NCBI GenBank assembly: GCA_900618425.1
Contig: UZAN01039465.1
Span: 1-64,000 of the forward strand
Direction of reading: 5' to 3'
Source: Echinostoma caproni
Lineage: Eukaryota > Platyhelminthes > Trematoda > Plagiorchiida > Echinostomatidae
DNA length: 64,000 nucleotides
In this document: positions 36,963 through 47,556 of the stretch, piece after piece
Layout of the letters: each line of letters opens with the position of its first letter
Position numbering within the stretch: position 1 is the first letter of the stretch
Position numbers and translations under genes: made by a program
Notes under the pieces: model-generated
Told to the model about the DNA's origin: nothing
Seen by the model: only the letters and a program-made list of their open reading frames with translations
The model's database searches: none

Positions 36963-38260
36963 TTTCTTAATGTTTTCTTAATGGGAATATTAAAAGAAGT
37001 TTATTACTTGTCTCAACCATTTTTATTTTGGTAAAATATTCGGTGGAGCTTTTCCATACCACCAAAGGATTGCGATCGTTTTCTGAAGGGGACCCGTTGC
37101 TTAGATAATGCCAGATTTTGCAACATTTTATATTCTATGATGGCACAAGTACTACTCTCCCGGCATGATAATCATGTCCTAATGGAGACGCGACTTTGGT
37201 AGATCCCACCATCAGCTCCTCGCTCGTCAACACTAAATTTAGTGGTACTTGGCCTACTCCAAATCTGGTGGGTTCTGTTACGTAGTTGTATAATGAATGA
37301 AAGCCAGTGAACTGTCGTAATTGTCTCTCGAATTACTCACGGGGATTTATCGTTCTAATAAGATCGGTACAGTCAAAATAACTCATTATGAGGACATGGG
37401 TGAATATTACGTATAATGCGCTCGGTAAGCGACACTGATTGCACACCCATCGTATTCGGAGAACCTCAGTCAACACGATAAAGAATAGGGGGCTACCTCG
37501 GGAATGTGAGGCGTTCAAATGTACATTGCTTTGATGGTAAAGAACGATTCCACCGCCTCGTGTATAAAGATCACGTCTGAGTAGTGAAATTCCAGGTAGG
37601 CCAATTCGAACTCAAGAATATCTGTTGTTAGCCAGGTTTCAGTAACAGCAACAATATAGCACTGATAAGTTTTCCAGCAATGTTCCATTGTAGAGCATAT
37701 TTTCAGGTGATTTCGTGCACTGGTTTAAAAACACGAAATAAATGTACGGTACATAAATCTACCTGGGTATATGGTGTTGTTTCTGTCAACCAACTTTAGA
37801 TATCAACGTGGTCTTTGTAGGGGTCAAAGAATTGAACTGGGCAGGTTGACTTGATCACTCAAAGCTGCTATCTTTTCTTCCACTGAAGGGATGTTTTTCT
37901 TTTTCTATTTGCTCCGCTAGAGATAATAGCTTTTCAAACATTTCTGCCATGAGTTTCTTAAACTTCACTATTCGAGTTTCTGAGCAATTATTGGAAAACC
38001 GCACATTGTCTGTCTGGGTCAGGTCTGATTTATTCGTTTGGTCGAGAGCATTTCACACGATTCATAAACGTACTTTAGACAACAATTGCAGGCAATGCTC
38101 GACATGAAATCCTTTCCGCAGGGCCATCAAAACAGCATTCCTAATCCTTGTGTTGCACTTGGTGAGTCAGTCCTAGATGCACCACGACGGACCATCTTAA
38201 CCCTAAGTGAACAGGAAGGCATTGGACGAATGGCAAAGGTCAAATTCTAATCGGCTGCAT
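36963..38260 (-). pseudogene. CR1-C: N-terminal half (ORF1 remnant and endonuclease) of the interrupted LINE
   Basis: Minus-strand blocks in order. KLMAEMFEKLLSLAEQIEKE (about 37890-37960) resembles a coiled-coil ORF1 end. IVAVTETWL (37631-37660) is the metal-binding Glu motif of the APE-type (EEP) endonuclease. RGGGIVLYHQS (about 37530-37565) and FTHVLIMSYFD (about 37370-37405) follow, the latter where CR1-A has FTHVLIMGNF. Next come EPTRFGVGQ and LVLTSEELMV (37210-37290), matching EPTRFGANQ and LVLANEELMV. Finally NPLVVWKSSTEYF and VETSNK (about 37000-37080) match DPLVSWEEFTNHL and VKGATK just before the PLE junction. Frameshifts occur throughout. The ORF1 end near 38260 is the least certain part. 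Confidence 0.76.
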
Positions 38261-39014
38261 AGATCAAAAGGTTGGGGTCAACTGGTGCGTTTCGATCGGT
38301 GTCGTCGGTGATCCAGATACAGACACGTATGCGCAGAGATAACACTGACGGAATTTTTTTCCACAAATTGATCGGTAGCTTTCTTGTAAATTTACATAGA
38401 GAGCTGATTAAGAACTGGAAGGGTAGAATAGAAATTTATTTTCACAACAGTATCACAGTATTGGTGATGTGTAGAACAATAAACAACTTTGCATCCGTGA
38501 ATATTTCTATTGGTTCTGTTGAAATTGAAAATATGGCTGAATGGCTTGGATCCAGGAATTTATATTAAAGGGATGTCTTTCGGAAGAGAGAGTTGGTGAA
38601 ACAGTGTTAGATAAGCCCAAGCACAGTACTGTAGGAATCGTTTTGGCGGAAAGAAGGCACAAAAATCGAGGGCACACAAATAGACTGTTGGCTTACAGAC
38701 GTGAGTCAATCGACGGTCTTCCTTTTTATTTCTATTGTACTGCAATGAGAAATCGAAGTGTGAATCATGTACATCGTGCATTAAGAAATATTATTTTTAA
38801 GTGCATGTGATTTGACAGTGTTCCGCAACTGTTGCCCGCAAGTTGACAAGTCTCTCTTTTCAGATAAGAAGACTGCGCCACTACTGTTCTGATTTGTCGG
38901 TGATAAACGGTTTCATTCAAAAATGTGTTCTCCCTTTACCCCATTTACTGCTCCCCCGTAATTTTCTGTGGTTTGCCGAAGACTGATTCCAAGTTGCTGA
39001 GGTTTGGCTTCTAA
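38261..39014. other. Non-coding stretch, nothing recognised
   Basis: Two overlapping plus-strand frames (38272-38568 and 38541-38810, about 98 and 89 codons) have no known domains and no homologue in this window. They may be chance frames or the eroded 5' end of the CR1-C element. Confidence 0.4.
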
Positions 39015-39440
39015 ATGATCAGCCGTGTCTCCCAAGTTCCGTTATCTGTTCTGATTGGCAATATATGTAATGCCCATATTGATGCGTACTTGAAATTTGC
39101 TGACGATATCCTATCCGATTGCACGCATCCGCTACACACTGACTTGTGTGCATGCAAATCCCACCCATCCACCCGTTCCAAGTACAAACTTCCCGTCTCG
39201 CATATTCACATACAGAAACTCTTTAGTACCCTATCTTGCCCGGATACTGACCGACAAGGAAAGTGTTCGCTCGGAGCTTTCTAATGCATTTAGTAATTAC
39301 CGCATATTTTTGTATGTTTCACATCCCATGTTTTCATCTGTTTTTACTAGAATTATAACGGTAGTCTATTTTTTGGCTGAGAGCTTGTATATAACTCGCT
39401 ACAGATTAAATAGAATAGAATACAATAGAGCATGTGACAA
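39015..39440 (+). pseudogene. 3' remnant of a non-LTR retrotransposon
   Basis: The plus strand reads a block ending HIDAYLKFADDILSDC (about 39075-39123), which has the FADD catalytic box of an RT with the typical hydrophobic residue before it. A second frame further on has YRNSLVPYLARILTDKES (about 39210-39265), resembling the C-terminal end of some LINE ORF2 proteins. After a short untranslated part, the sequence closes with an ATAGAATAGAATACAATAG run (39412-39430), a plausible LINE tail. The gap between the blocks implies an internal deletion. Clade is unknown; it is not CR1-A or CR1-B. Confidence 0.45.
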
Positions 39441-42299
39441 CAGTCTGTCGATCATTTTACAGTATTTAATTTGCTTGTATGAGCTGATTTTATGTACCAT
39501 TTCCATCTGTTGTTAAAGTACTAATGGATGGTGCCTCGTACTCGTTCTTTAATTTAGAGCATGATATAACTTTGTTCCGCGTATCAAAAGAACGAGTGAT
39601 AAACTCCCACGGGTTTCAATAGATCTTTAAAATACTCACCTATGGGGCATAAACATAACAGCATAACTACCCAAACCTCACATTTATTCTGATTTGTGGA
39701 TATCAAAGGCATGAAATTGTCTCATGCTGAATTATGTTTGTTTCACCAAATAATTAGCTTTATGCTTGCTGTAGAGTTGTGATTTTTGATACGGGTACAA
39801 GTAGTCACACGTTTCAATACAGTCTAAGAATGATTTAATTTTTGATTACCGGTCTCTGCTAAATTGTGAACAAGCCAAGTTTTAACCTGCAACTTTACAC
39901 GTTGATTTCAAAACATCCGGTTGTATTTGTTGTTCAGCATAACAAATTGTTAGATAACTGCCGCGTTGTACTTTTATAAATGTAGTACATGCTTCATACA
40001 CCTAGTGAGCTGAATGCAATTTCTGTTGTTGGTCTGCAGCAATAGGCCATCGCTGATTTATCATGCTTCGCAACTAACTACTTCAGGATCACCTATGATG
40101 TCCATCTTGAAGAGTCCTCTCACGATCGGTCTCTTATTGGTAAACTATGTCAGCCATTCTCTCGTACTACCAAATTACAATGATTTGATTGTCCAGAGTA
40201 ACAATGTACATTTTCTTTTGCCATGTGAATTTTCATTCCTATTGTATTGTATTGTATTGCTGCTCTTTCTCTAACCTAAAGATCACGGGAAAAGTGGTAA
40301 GTCGCGATGCATGCATCTTTGATTTCCGTTGAGGCGTTTGTTACTGAAGCTTCCAAATGATAGAGTTGTTTGTTCGAGAAACCTGCAAATGAAGTCGTTG
40401 AGAATCGACTCGACAATTTGCATGGTTATTTACTGACATGTTTTTCCTATTCTCCCACCAGATCAAGATTCCAGAATATATATGGGCGTACTAATGCGCA
40501 CAAATGTGTGATAGCTCCAGATATGGAAGGTATCTTACGAAAACGTTTTAAAGTTAAACAGATTTTGCACATCCTTTGCAAACCACTGAGACTTTTTGCT
40601 CAAATGTTTGTCACTGGCTACAGTAGTACATAAAATATGCACTTTATTAGAATTTTGCTTAGCAGGAAAACAAACCATACTTCTAATTTACACAATTCGT
40701 ATATTGTATAATGGAATTTCATGCCATATTGATTAAAAAATCGTTCCATTTTCATGGTCATCAGAAAAATGCTGCAGAAATGCAAAAAATGAAATTTGAG
40801 TTATTTATCAAGATAAATATATCACCAAAATGCAAAAAACTGTTTTTTAATACTTTTAAAGTGAGCAACAAGTGAATGTTTGTGTTATGTTTTTGTTTTA
40901 ATGAAATAATTTTGTGACCAAACAAATATATGGTCCGGATGAAGTTCCATATGGTCTATTCCGAGTTTACTGGCTGTTGCACAGTTCAATCAAATACTCA
41001 GAGTGTGACCATTTTTCTGATCCCCACGGTACGTCTGCAGTCCTTTGTATTTAGTTTACACTTGGATAACAAATGCGAGTTTTGCCAATGGTACAAACCA
41101 AGATAAATTTGTAAAACGTTCATGAATAATTCAATTGCAAGAATCGAAGCATATATTCTATTTTCAGGAATGTGAAATTTTCTTGGTACATATATTATAC
41201 CATATACTGAATAAAATTCGAAATATACGCAAATAAATTAGTTCGCGTTCCCACTAAACAACTTACTCTGGTTGATGTCTTAAACAAAAGATACAGATTT
41301 TACTAGCCGTTAATGATTCTTTGTTGATAATGAAACAACTTCAGAGTTCAGAAATGTGAAGAACATCTGTACACGTCTTGGACCTGTTTGTTGGTTTAAA
41401 CCTCTGATCAATTGGCTGGAAAACAGTGGGTTGATTAGGCTGATGATTTTCTAAGATATATCGCTTACCGAGGTTTCAGTATTGTATAGTTTTCACTTGC
41501 AAATCCTTTGGGGTATAACACTAGTCTAGAAATTCATCGAACCATATTAGTGAAAGTTTTCGGTAGTCCTCTTCTGAGAGGTTGATCCGATGCTACTCTT
41601 CCGTCATCAAAACTCCATTTCCGAGCATATATTAGGGTTAATAATCGGTCGTGGCAAATATTTGAAGCGATTTCGTTTTTGAACAATGTTCAAAATGGGC
41701 ATATGATATTTGTAAAAGTATTCACTAATGCAACAGTTGTTTTGTATCGCAATCGTTACTTATAAACACGGATTCTATACGGTTTCGAAGTCTCGTGATG
41801 ATGAACAGCTAAAGCCGAAGTTATGTTACGTTTTTTTATAATAATACAAACATAACAAAATGCGTTGGTTGGCACATCAATTTGATTGTAAGATTCATGT
41901 AAATCAGTTGCAACTGGGTAATGGTTGTGAATAGGTGTGTATTTTGGTTTATTTGCTTTACCGGCACGTTGTACGTGTCAACGGTTCAGCATCTGAACCG
42001 CTGAGACATACAGCGCACAGTTGGCTACTGACTGGATTCCAGTCAAGATTCCAGTGCTCAGTCTTGACACTTAGCGCAATCCCAATACCAGAAAAACTGC
42101 GAGCTTTGGTTGTCGAGTCGCCTGACACACGGAGGGTGGAGCGTGAGGTTGATGAGTGGTTAGGAGAACCAAGGGAGATGATTGCAATAGGGTCTTGTAT
42201 TTACGTTTCGGAGACACAGCATACATCTAGATTGAAAGTTTCAAAGGAAATTTTTGACTTTGAAATTCTCTAAGTTCTAATTTTCTGGTTTTGCTTGTA
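39441..42299. other. Non-coding stretch with a short pentamer run
   Basis: AT-rich. (ATTGT)n lies at about 40235-40260; its reverse complement resembles the AATAG/AATAC tail at 39412-39430, so it could mark the 3' end of a minus-strand element, though no body is recognised. The frame 41935-42273 (112 codons, plus) sits in a slightly GC-richer patch and has no known domain. Confidence 0.42.
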
Positions 42300-43110
42300 A
42301 AACGCTGAGTAATATTGGATGTGTGGAGTAAACAGGAGGCGTCTGGGATTATTTGGGATTGAGTAGAAGGACCAGACAGATGATTTCCAAATGGCTGCCT
42401 AAGACTTTAGGTCATGACATACTTCGTGGTAGTCCACACCGTCGAAGGGGTGTTTTCTTTGAGAACCCTAACCGGAACATTTGACTCTAAAGTCTGGCCC
42501 GCAAGGCAGTCGGGCGTAAATCCAACGCGGAAGCATGAGCGAAGCACTCCTGTGGGAGCTTCTGGAGACCTGTCACGCAAGGCTTTTGAAATTCTATTTA
42601 TTGTGTTGTTTGCTGGTGCACTGATTGTTGGTCCGCTTTTCGGGATCGGCCTTCAGCCTCATTCCTCCAATGAGAGAGAACGGAACGGCAGCATATTGGC
42701 TGGGAGCTACACAGCCTTGGCGGGGGTAGCTGTCCAGTGAAGTGTGAAGACTTCTCCCACCTTCGAGAGGAAGTCCCAGGTACCCCTCTCCTACATCCGT
42801 CTAGCGGGGCTTTTTGACCGGTAAAGTGCCCCTTACCGTGATTTTTGCTAGAGTGACCTCTCCAGGGGCGGGTGTGGATAGACGAAGTAGGCCAGAAGGT
42901 GTTCACACATCTGGCCTTGTGAGACTGAGCTTTTTCGGGCCTCTACCCGTTGACCCTTCAGGCATGGTTGGATCTACGGCTATGAAAAGTCATCCTGAGT
43001 AGATCACAGGGTCATGGAGGCACGCACGTCATTACACCGCGTCCAGATGCAGTCTCGTCGTGAAGGTTCGATCCAGCCGCATTAACACGTCCCACCAGAA
43101 GTCAGAGGGA
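42300..43110. repeat. GC-richer block, unidentified, possibly a retroelement leader
   Basis: About 800 bp of markedly higher GC content than its surroundings. It includes CCGGCC-, GGGGCGGG- and CACGTC-like motifs and frames on both strands (42414-42740 plus, 108 codons; 42598-42906 minus, 102 codons), none with a known domain. Composition and sharp edges suggest inserted DNA. No terminal repeats were seen. Its relation to the GC-rich island at 7560-8110 was looked for and not found. Confidence 0.35.
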
Positions 43111-43899
43111 AACTCGAAGAAAGGACTAAGTTCCAAGATGAATCTGAACAAGCAATGAACTCTCTAGATACCATTTACCTCAAACAAATTGTCCACTTAG
43201 AGTTTCTGTACGAAGACCCAAGGGATAAACGACCAGAATGGGAACGTGGGTCACAAGAATCTGTGAATTGTACTGTAATGCACCAGTGAGATCCAATTCC
43301 CAGTCACTAAGCTTATCAATCACAATGTAGATACACTTGGAATGGGATTTCTTTTGAGACCGCGATTGGCTGACATATTTCTCGTGAAACTTGAGAGCGA
43401 AATATTTTAATGTACCGTGCACAACTTCAACATCTACTGTGGATAGGTAAAAGACCGATAAACCACAATGGCATTTCGATAAAGGTATACCATAAAGGTC
43501 ATATATACATATATATATATATATATTAAAGAAATTTCCCACCAAGCGATAAAATACTGACTGTATTATGTTCGACATCCAGAGATATCCAGAGGGAAGT
43601 ACCCGAGCAACAGGAAACAGAAATTCGGCATTCACGTTAAATCAAGCGCATTTCAGTAGCTTTGTGTTTCCAAAAGAAAAGGGGTAATCTGGACAATGTT
43701 TAGTTTACCTAAACACAGGGCCACATGGAAGAAGATAAGAGGTTGGTAACTTTATTTATGGATTATCCATATAGCTTTTTAGGACCCTAACCAGATTTAA
43801 CCTTACAAATAATCCCTATATAAGTGCACGGGCTGTTTGGTGGGTGGTGATTGGAAAACAGCCTGTTTCAAATTCGAAACCTCGTTCTTTTTTCATTTT
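43111..43899. other. Non-coding stretch with an (AT)n microsatellite
   Basis: Contains (AT)n at 43502-43527. A 151-codon minus-strand frame (43180-43635) crosses the microsatellite. It has no recognisable domain, and such a frame is expected occasionally by chance in 64 kb. Confidence 0.45.
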
Positions 43900-44072
43900 C
43901 ACTTCATTTTGCTGAATAAATAGTGCTGTAGTTTCAAGGAAAGGAGAGAAGATAAATCAAAGCGCTGCCATACAACACAATGGGAAATATCCGGTGGTCG
44001 TGGTGGGACATGAAAACATACATCTACGGGGAGATAAGGTAATGACGTTAGTACCCGGCCACCACCGTCCGA
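43900..44072 (-). mobile_element. SINE-B copy (minus strand)
   Basis: Minus-strand reading gives GGTGGCCGGGTACTAACGTC, then ATTACCTTATCTCCCC, ATGTCCCACCACGACCACC, TTGTGTTGTATGG, CCTTTCCTTGAAACTACAGC and an AT-rich end. Each block corresponds in order to copy 2 at 21471-21658 (GTAGCCCGATAGTAACGTC, ATCAAATTATCACC, TCTCACCACCACC, GTGCGTTGTATGG, CTTCCTGAAAATTGTACC). The B box is weakened, so transcription from this copy is unlikely. Confidence 0.64.
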
Positions 44073-44349
44073 GAACAGCAACGGGTATTTTCCATTTGTT
44101 TCATTCAGTAATCCACGAACAGTCTGCTCCTATGAAGCGAAACATCACATTCAGGATTCAGCTTCGTTCAAAGTAAAAGTTGCATCAAATCACCTACACA
44201 TTCAAACAGTAAATCCATTTAGTAAAAGTAATATTTGTGCTTGATTCGCACTGTTCTCAGTGAGACAACAACAGCCTCTTGAACCGAGTGTGTAGTAATA
44301 CAAAATCCCATCTTCATATTTATTTATTGACTTATTGTTTTGAACAGCT

Positions 44350-44426
44350 TTTTGATTGAAAAACGCAGTTTAGCATGGAAGCTTTTCTCTAAAAAAGCTT
44401 TCTCGCTAAACTGCCTTTTTATTCAA
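44350..44426. repeat. 77-bp imperfect hairpin
   Basis: Two arms of about 36 bases (44350-44385 and 44390-44426) are inverted repeats of each other with roughly six mismatches and a loop of only about 4 bases. The core GCAGTTTAGC and AAGCTTTT recur in both. It could be a minimal MITE-like palindrome, a foldback remnant, or an RNA hairpin precursor. No target duplication or nearby gene decides between these. Confidence 0.7.
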
Positions 44427-44839
44427 AGTTGGTTAATTGTTCTCTTTATGGAATACGCGACAACAATTCACTGGCACACTGCTAGGTGAACAACAAGCTT
44501 AGATTATGACCAAGTGATGTGGTTATTTTCATCCAGCATTCTCTGAACCGAATGATGCAGTGTTTACTAAGATGCAGTTGCAATAGCGCCAGTCTAGATA
44601 GTAAGACATTTAGGCAACGTGCGACAATATCCGGTTATCCCTTCGCTTACAGATCTATGTGCTCATTGGATTGACTAATTGAAACCAGGTGGTTTAGTCG
44701 GGAAAGATTTGAAATATTATCGGAAAGGATTATGTCGAATAATTATTCTGCATTTAGTTTACTATCACTTTGACTATTCTGGAAAGAAATCAAGATTTAT
44801 TTAATAATGAATGTGCACAAACGTTCAGATAAATCTAAC
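44427..44839. other. Non-coding stretch upstream of CR1-A
   Basis: AT-rich sequence without recognised features. The 5' end of CR1-A lies somewhere near its right edge. Confidence 0.45.
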
Positions 44840-44925
44840 TCCTATTTTGCCACATCCAGCCATATAACAGTTTTGTAACTCTGAATGGGTATCAGTCGTG
44901 CGATATTGATGACCAGCACATCGAT

Positions 44926-45381
44926 GTGGTGTATCGCTCCGCCTCATCGACAGACTCAGCCAATGAGACACTATTGCAAACCATGTATCACATACTGTCA
45001 CTGAAGTTCACACATGTTCTCATTATGGGAAACTTCATTTGCCCTAATCTAGCTAAATCAGCGACCTCTCTACAACCGTTTGAGAGGAAACTTGCAGAGC
45101 TCATGGAATCCTATCCACTTTACAATTTTTTGAAGGAGCCCACGAGGTTTGGAGCCAACCAGTCACCACCAGTTTTGGACCTGGTGTTAGCTAATGAGGA
45201 ACTGATGGTGGAAACGATTTCCACTGCAACTCCATTAGGGTGTAGTGATCATGCTTTGCTGACGTTTGACTACATTTGCTATGCTTCCGTACCGCACCAT
45301 TTTGCGGTTAGCTGCTGTATGTTTGTTGACTACACTAAACTTAAAATTTTAGAGAGAGATTTCCCATGGAAATTCCCTTAA
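44926..45381 (+). pseudogene. CR1-A ORF2, C-terminal part of APE-type endonuclease
   Basis: The frame opens in VVYRSASS (the 'VYRSPSS' block of CR1 endonucleases). It continues with THVLIMGNFICP, where the usual metal-binding 'MGDFN' is altered to MGNFI, then EPTRF, LDLVLANEEL and CSDHALLTFDY. The last is the catalytic 'SDH' motif with the His retained. The preceding half of the domain, including the 'ETWL' Glu motif, is missing. Loss of that half and the Asp-to-Asn change mean no nuclease activity is expected. A frame change near 45360 links to the linker region. Confidence 0.85.
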
Positions 45382-47405
45382 CGAACAGTGTGATCCCCTG
45401 GTATCCTGGGAAGAATTTACAAACCACCTGATGGAAATGGTGAAAGGCGCGACGAAGGCCATACGCATCACCTACTCAACTGGTCAAAGATCAGCCATTC
45501 GAAGCCGGACAAAAAAGTGGATTTCACAGAGGAATATCTCATGAAGAGCTTACAAACGATCTCCTTGCTACAACACATGATATACCTACTGTCAACTCCG
45601 AATCCACTGCACCAAGTTGGTGCGAGAAGACAAGTTAATACACCAAGGAATGCTCATGCGCAAGTTTATATCAAATCCCAAGCTATTGTACAAACACATA
45701 AATGCCACAAGAAAAGTTAGGTCCGGTGTTCCAGCGTTAAGGGTGGCAGAACGCGTCTCGGCCACAACAAAGGAGGCAGCTGAAATGCTAAAACGTCAGT
45801 ACGCTCAGATATTCACCGCACTTGCGAACACTGGACTACGACTGCCTCTGTTACTTGAAGATACATCACAACCAGTGCTCACCACAATTGATTTTCCCCC
45901 AGAAATCGTAGCATTGAAACTGCAGCGTTTGAAAAGGAACTCATCTCCAGGGTATAGATAATATCCATCCACAAACCCTTATCAACCTGGCAAGTAACTT
46001 AGCTCAACCATTAAGCAAACTATTCCAACAAATGTTCAACAAAACTGCGCTCCCAAAAGCATGGAAACAAAGGATAATCTCTCCGATATACAAGGGCGGT
46101 TGTCGTAGCGACCCAGCTAACTACCGCCACGCTACTCTTCTCCTCGTATTATCCAAAGTCATGGAATCCATCGTTGCAGGTAATGTGATGAGCCACTTGG
46201 AAAACTACAACGTGTTATCCCCTACTCAACATGGGTTTCGTCGCAGGCGATCGTCTACCACTAACCTGCTTCTGCCCCAAGAGGAGTGGACAAAAGCAGC
46301 TGATCACGGTGATGCAGTAGACGTCGTGTACCTCGACTTCTCCAAAGCGTTCGATCGAGTGAACCACAAAATACTGCTGGGGAAACTACACAACTACGGA
46401 ATTCGGGAACTTGTACTGGGCTGAATAGAAGAATTTCTTAGACAACGCACCATGGCAGTTCGGGTTTTTGGCTCACTTTCTGATCCCATCAGCGCATCAC
46501 GATGAGTTCCACAGGGTTCCGTGCTGAGCCCTCAACTTTTCCTTGTTTTCATAAATGACCTAACGGACATTCTCGGTCCACATACATTAATGTTTGCAGA
46601 CGATGCAAAAATATGGAAAACGGTGCCGAAACCAGAGGACTTGCTGGAACTCCAAAGAACCCTTAATCCTGCCTATCAATGGTCGATCGAAAATGACATG
46701 GAATTTAACGCATCAAAATGTACGATCGTATCCCGTCGANGACACAAAACTCGGTTCCCGTAGTTCATAGGAGATCAACAACTTCCATACGCCTCGAATG
46801 AGAAGGATCTCGGCGTCATTGTTCAAGACGACCTAAGCTGTTCTTTAAACTGCTCCCGGGTATCGTCTACCGCTGTAAGACATGTTGGTTTGCTAAAACG
46901 AGTATTTGGCAAACTTGAACCAATGCTGTTCCCAAGATTGTTATCAGCCTAAATTCCACCCCAAATAGAGTACGCCATTCAAGCATGGAATCCATGGCTG
47001 CAACGCGATCAAAAGATTCTGGAACGTCCACAAAGAAAGGTTACCAAAATGGTCGAAGGACTACATTCCAAGAGTTATGCGGAAAGACTGGAATCACTGA
47101 AACTGTACTCCACACAGTATCGCCGCACTCGAAGAGACTTGATCTTGGTATACCAAATAATGCGGAACCCAGACCACCCATGTCGTTCACTCTTTTCCTT
47201 GTCGCCCAACACTCACCTGCGGGGGCACTCATTCAAATTAGCGCTCCAAAAACGGCGACTAGAATACCGGCGGCATTCATTCGCCCTCAGAGTGTGCATT
47301 ACTTGGAATTCTCTACCACCACACGTTGTCTCTGCACCAACAATTGATTCATTCAAGCAAAATCTGGATGAAGCTTTGAAAAGTCTTAAATTTCAACATT
47401 CGTAG
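45382..47405 (+). pseudogene. CR1-A ORF2, reverse transcriptase and C-terminal region
   Basis: Linker: KLIHQGMLMRKF and EMLKRQYAQIF (45625-45825). RT blocks: FPPEIVALKLQRLKRNSSPG, with an extra G near 45952 shifting into DNIHP; then PKAWKQRIISPIYKGG and LLVLSKVMESIV (46050-46185), and SPTQHGFRRRRS. Motif A is VVYLDFSKAFD (46326-46358), followed by VPQGSVLSP (46506) and LMFADDAKIW (motif C, 46588-46617), so both catalytic motifs are intact. The C-terminal region has YAIQAW and RRHSFALRVCITWNSLPP (47270-47325), a typical CR1 ending. Stops lie at 46422-46424, 46503-46505, 46761-46763 and 46950-46952; one ambiguous base is at 46740. The frame closes at 47405. Confidence 0.88.
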
Positions 47406-47556
47406 GAGTGCACGAAACAAGGACAAATTGTGACATTGTGACATTGATCTACTTTGTATGTACTGTGAACCGATTCATCTGTGCCAATCTTATGGGACTA
47501 GAAAAGCAACCGCTTGTAAGTATTTCCCATAGTAAAACTTTAACTTTAACTTTAAC

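Larger units (their letters stand above)
44840..47556 (+). mobile_element. CR1-A: 5'-truncated CR1-type non-LTR retrotransposon
   Basis: A 2.7-kb element carrying most of an ORF2 (endonuclease, reverse transcriptase, C-terminal region), a short 3' untranslated region and a tail of three TTTAAC units (47536-47556). Short tandem tails instead of poly(A) are characteristic of CR1 and related elements. ORF1 and the N-terminal endonuclease are absent, as expected for 5' truncation during target-primed reverse transcription. Its 3' end resembles the fragment at 1-165, and its protein matches both halves of CR1-C. Several stops and at least one frameshift make it inactive. Confidence 0.87.

Noticed and set aside
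43180..43635. 151-codon minus-strand frame, the longest frame outside retroelements and gaps
   Set aside because: It crosses an (AT)n microsatellite, shows no domain or signal, and a frame of this size is expected by chance in 64 kb of six-frame translation.
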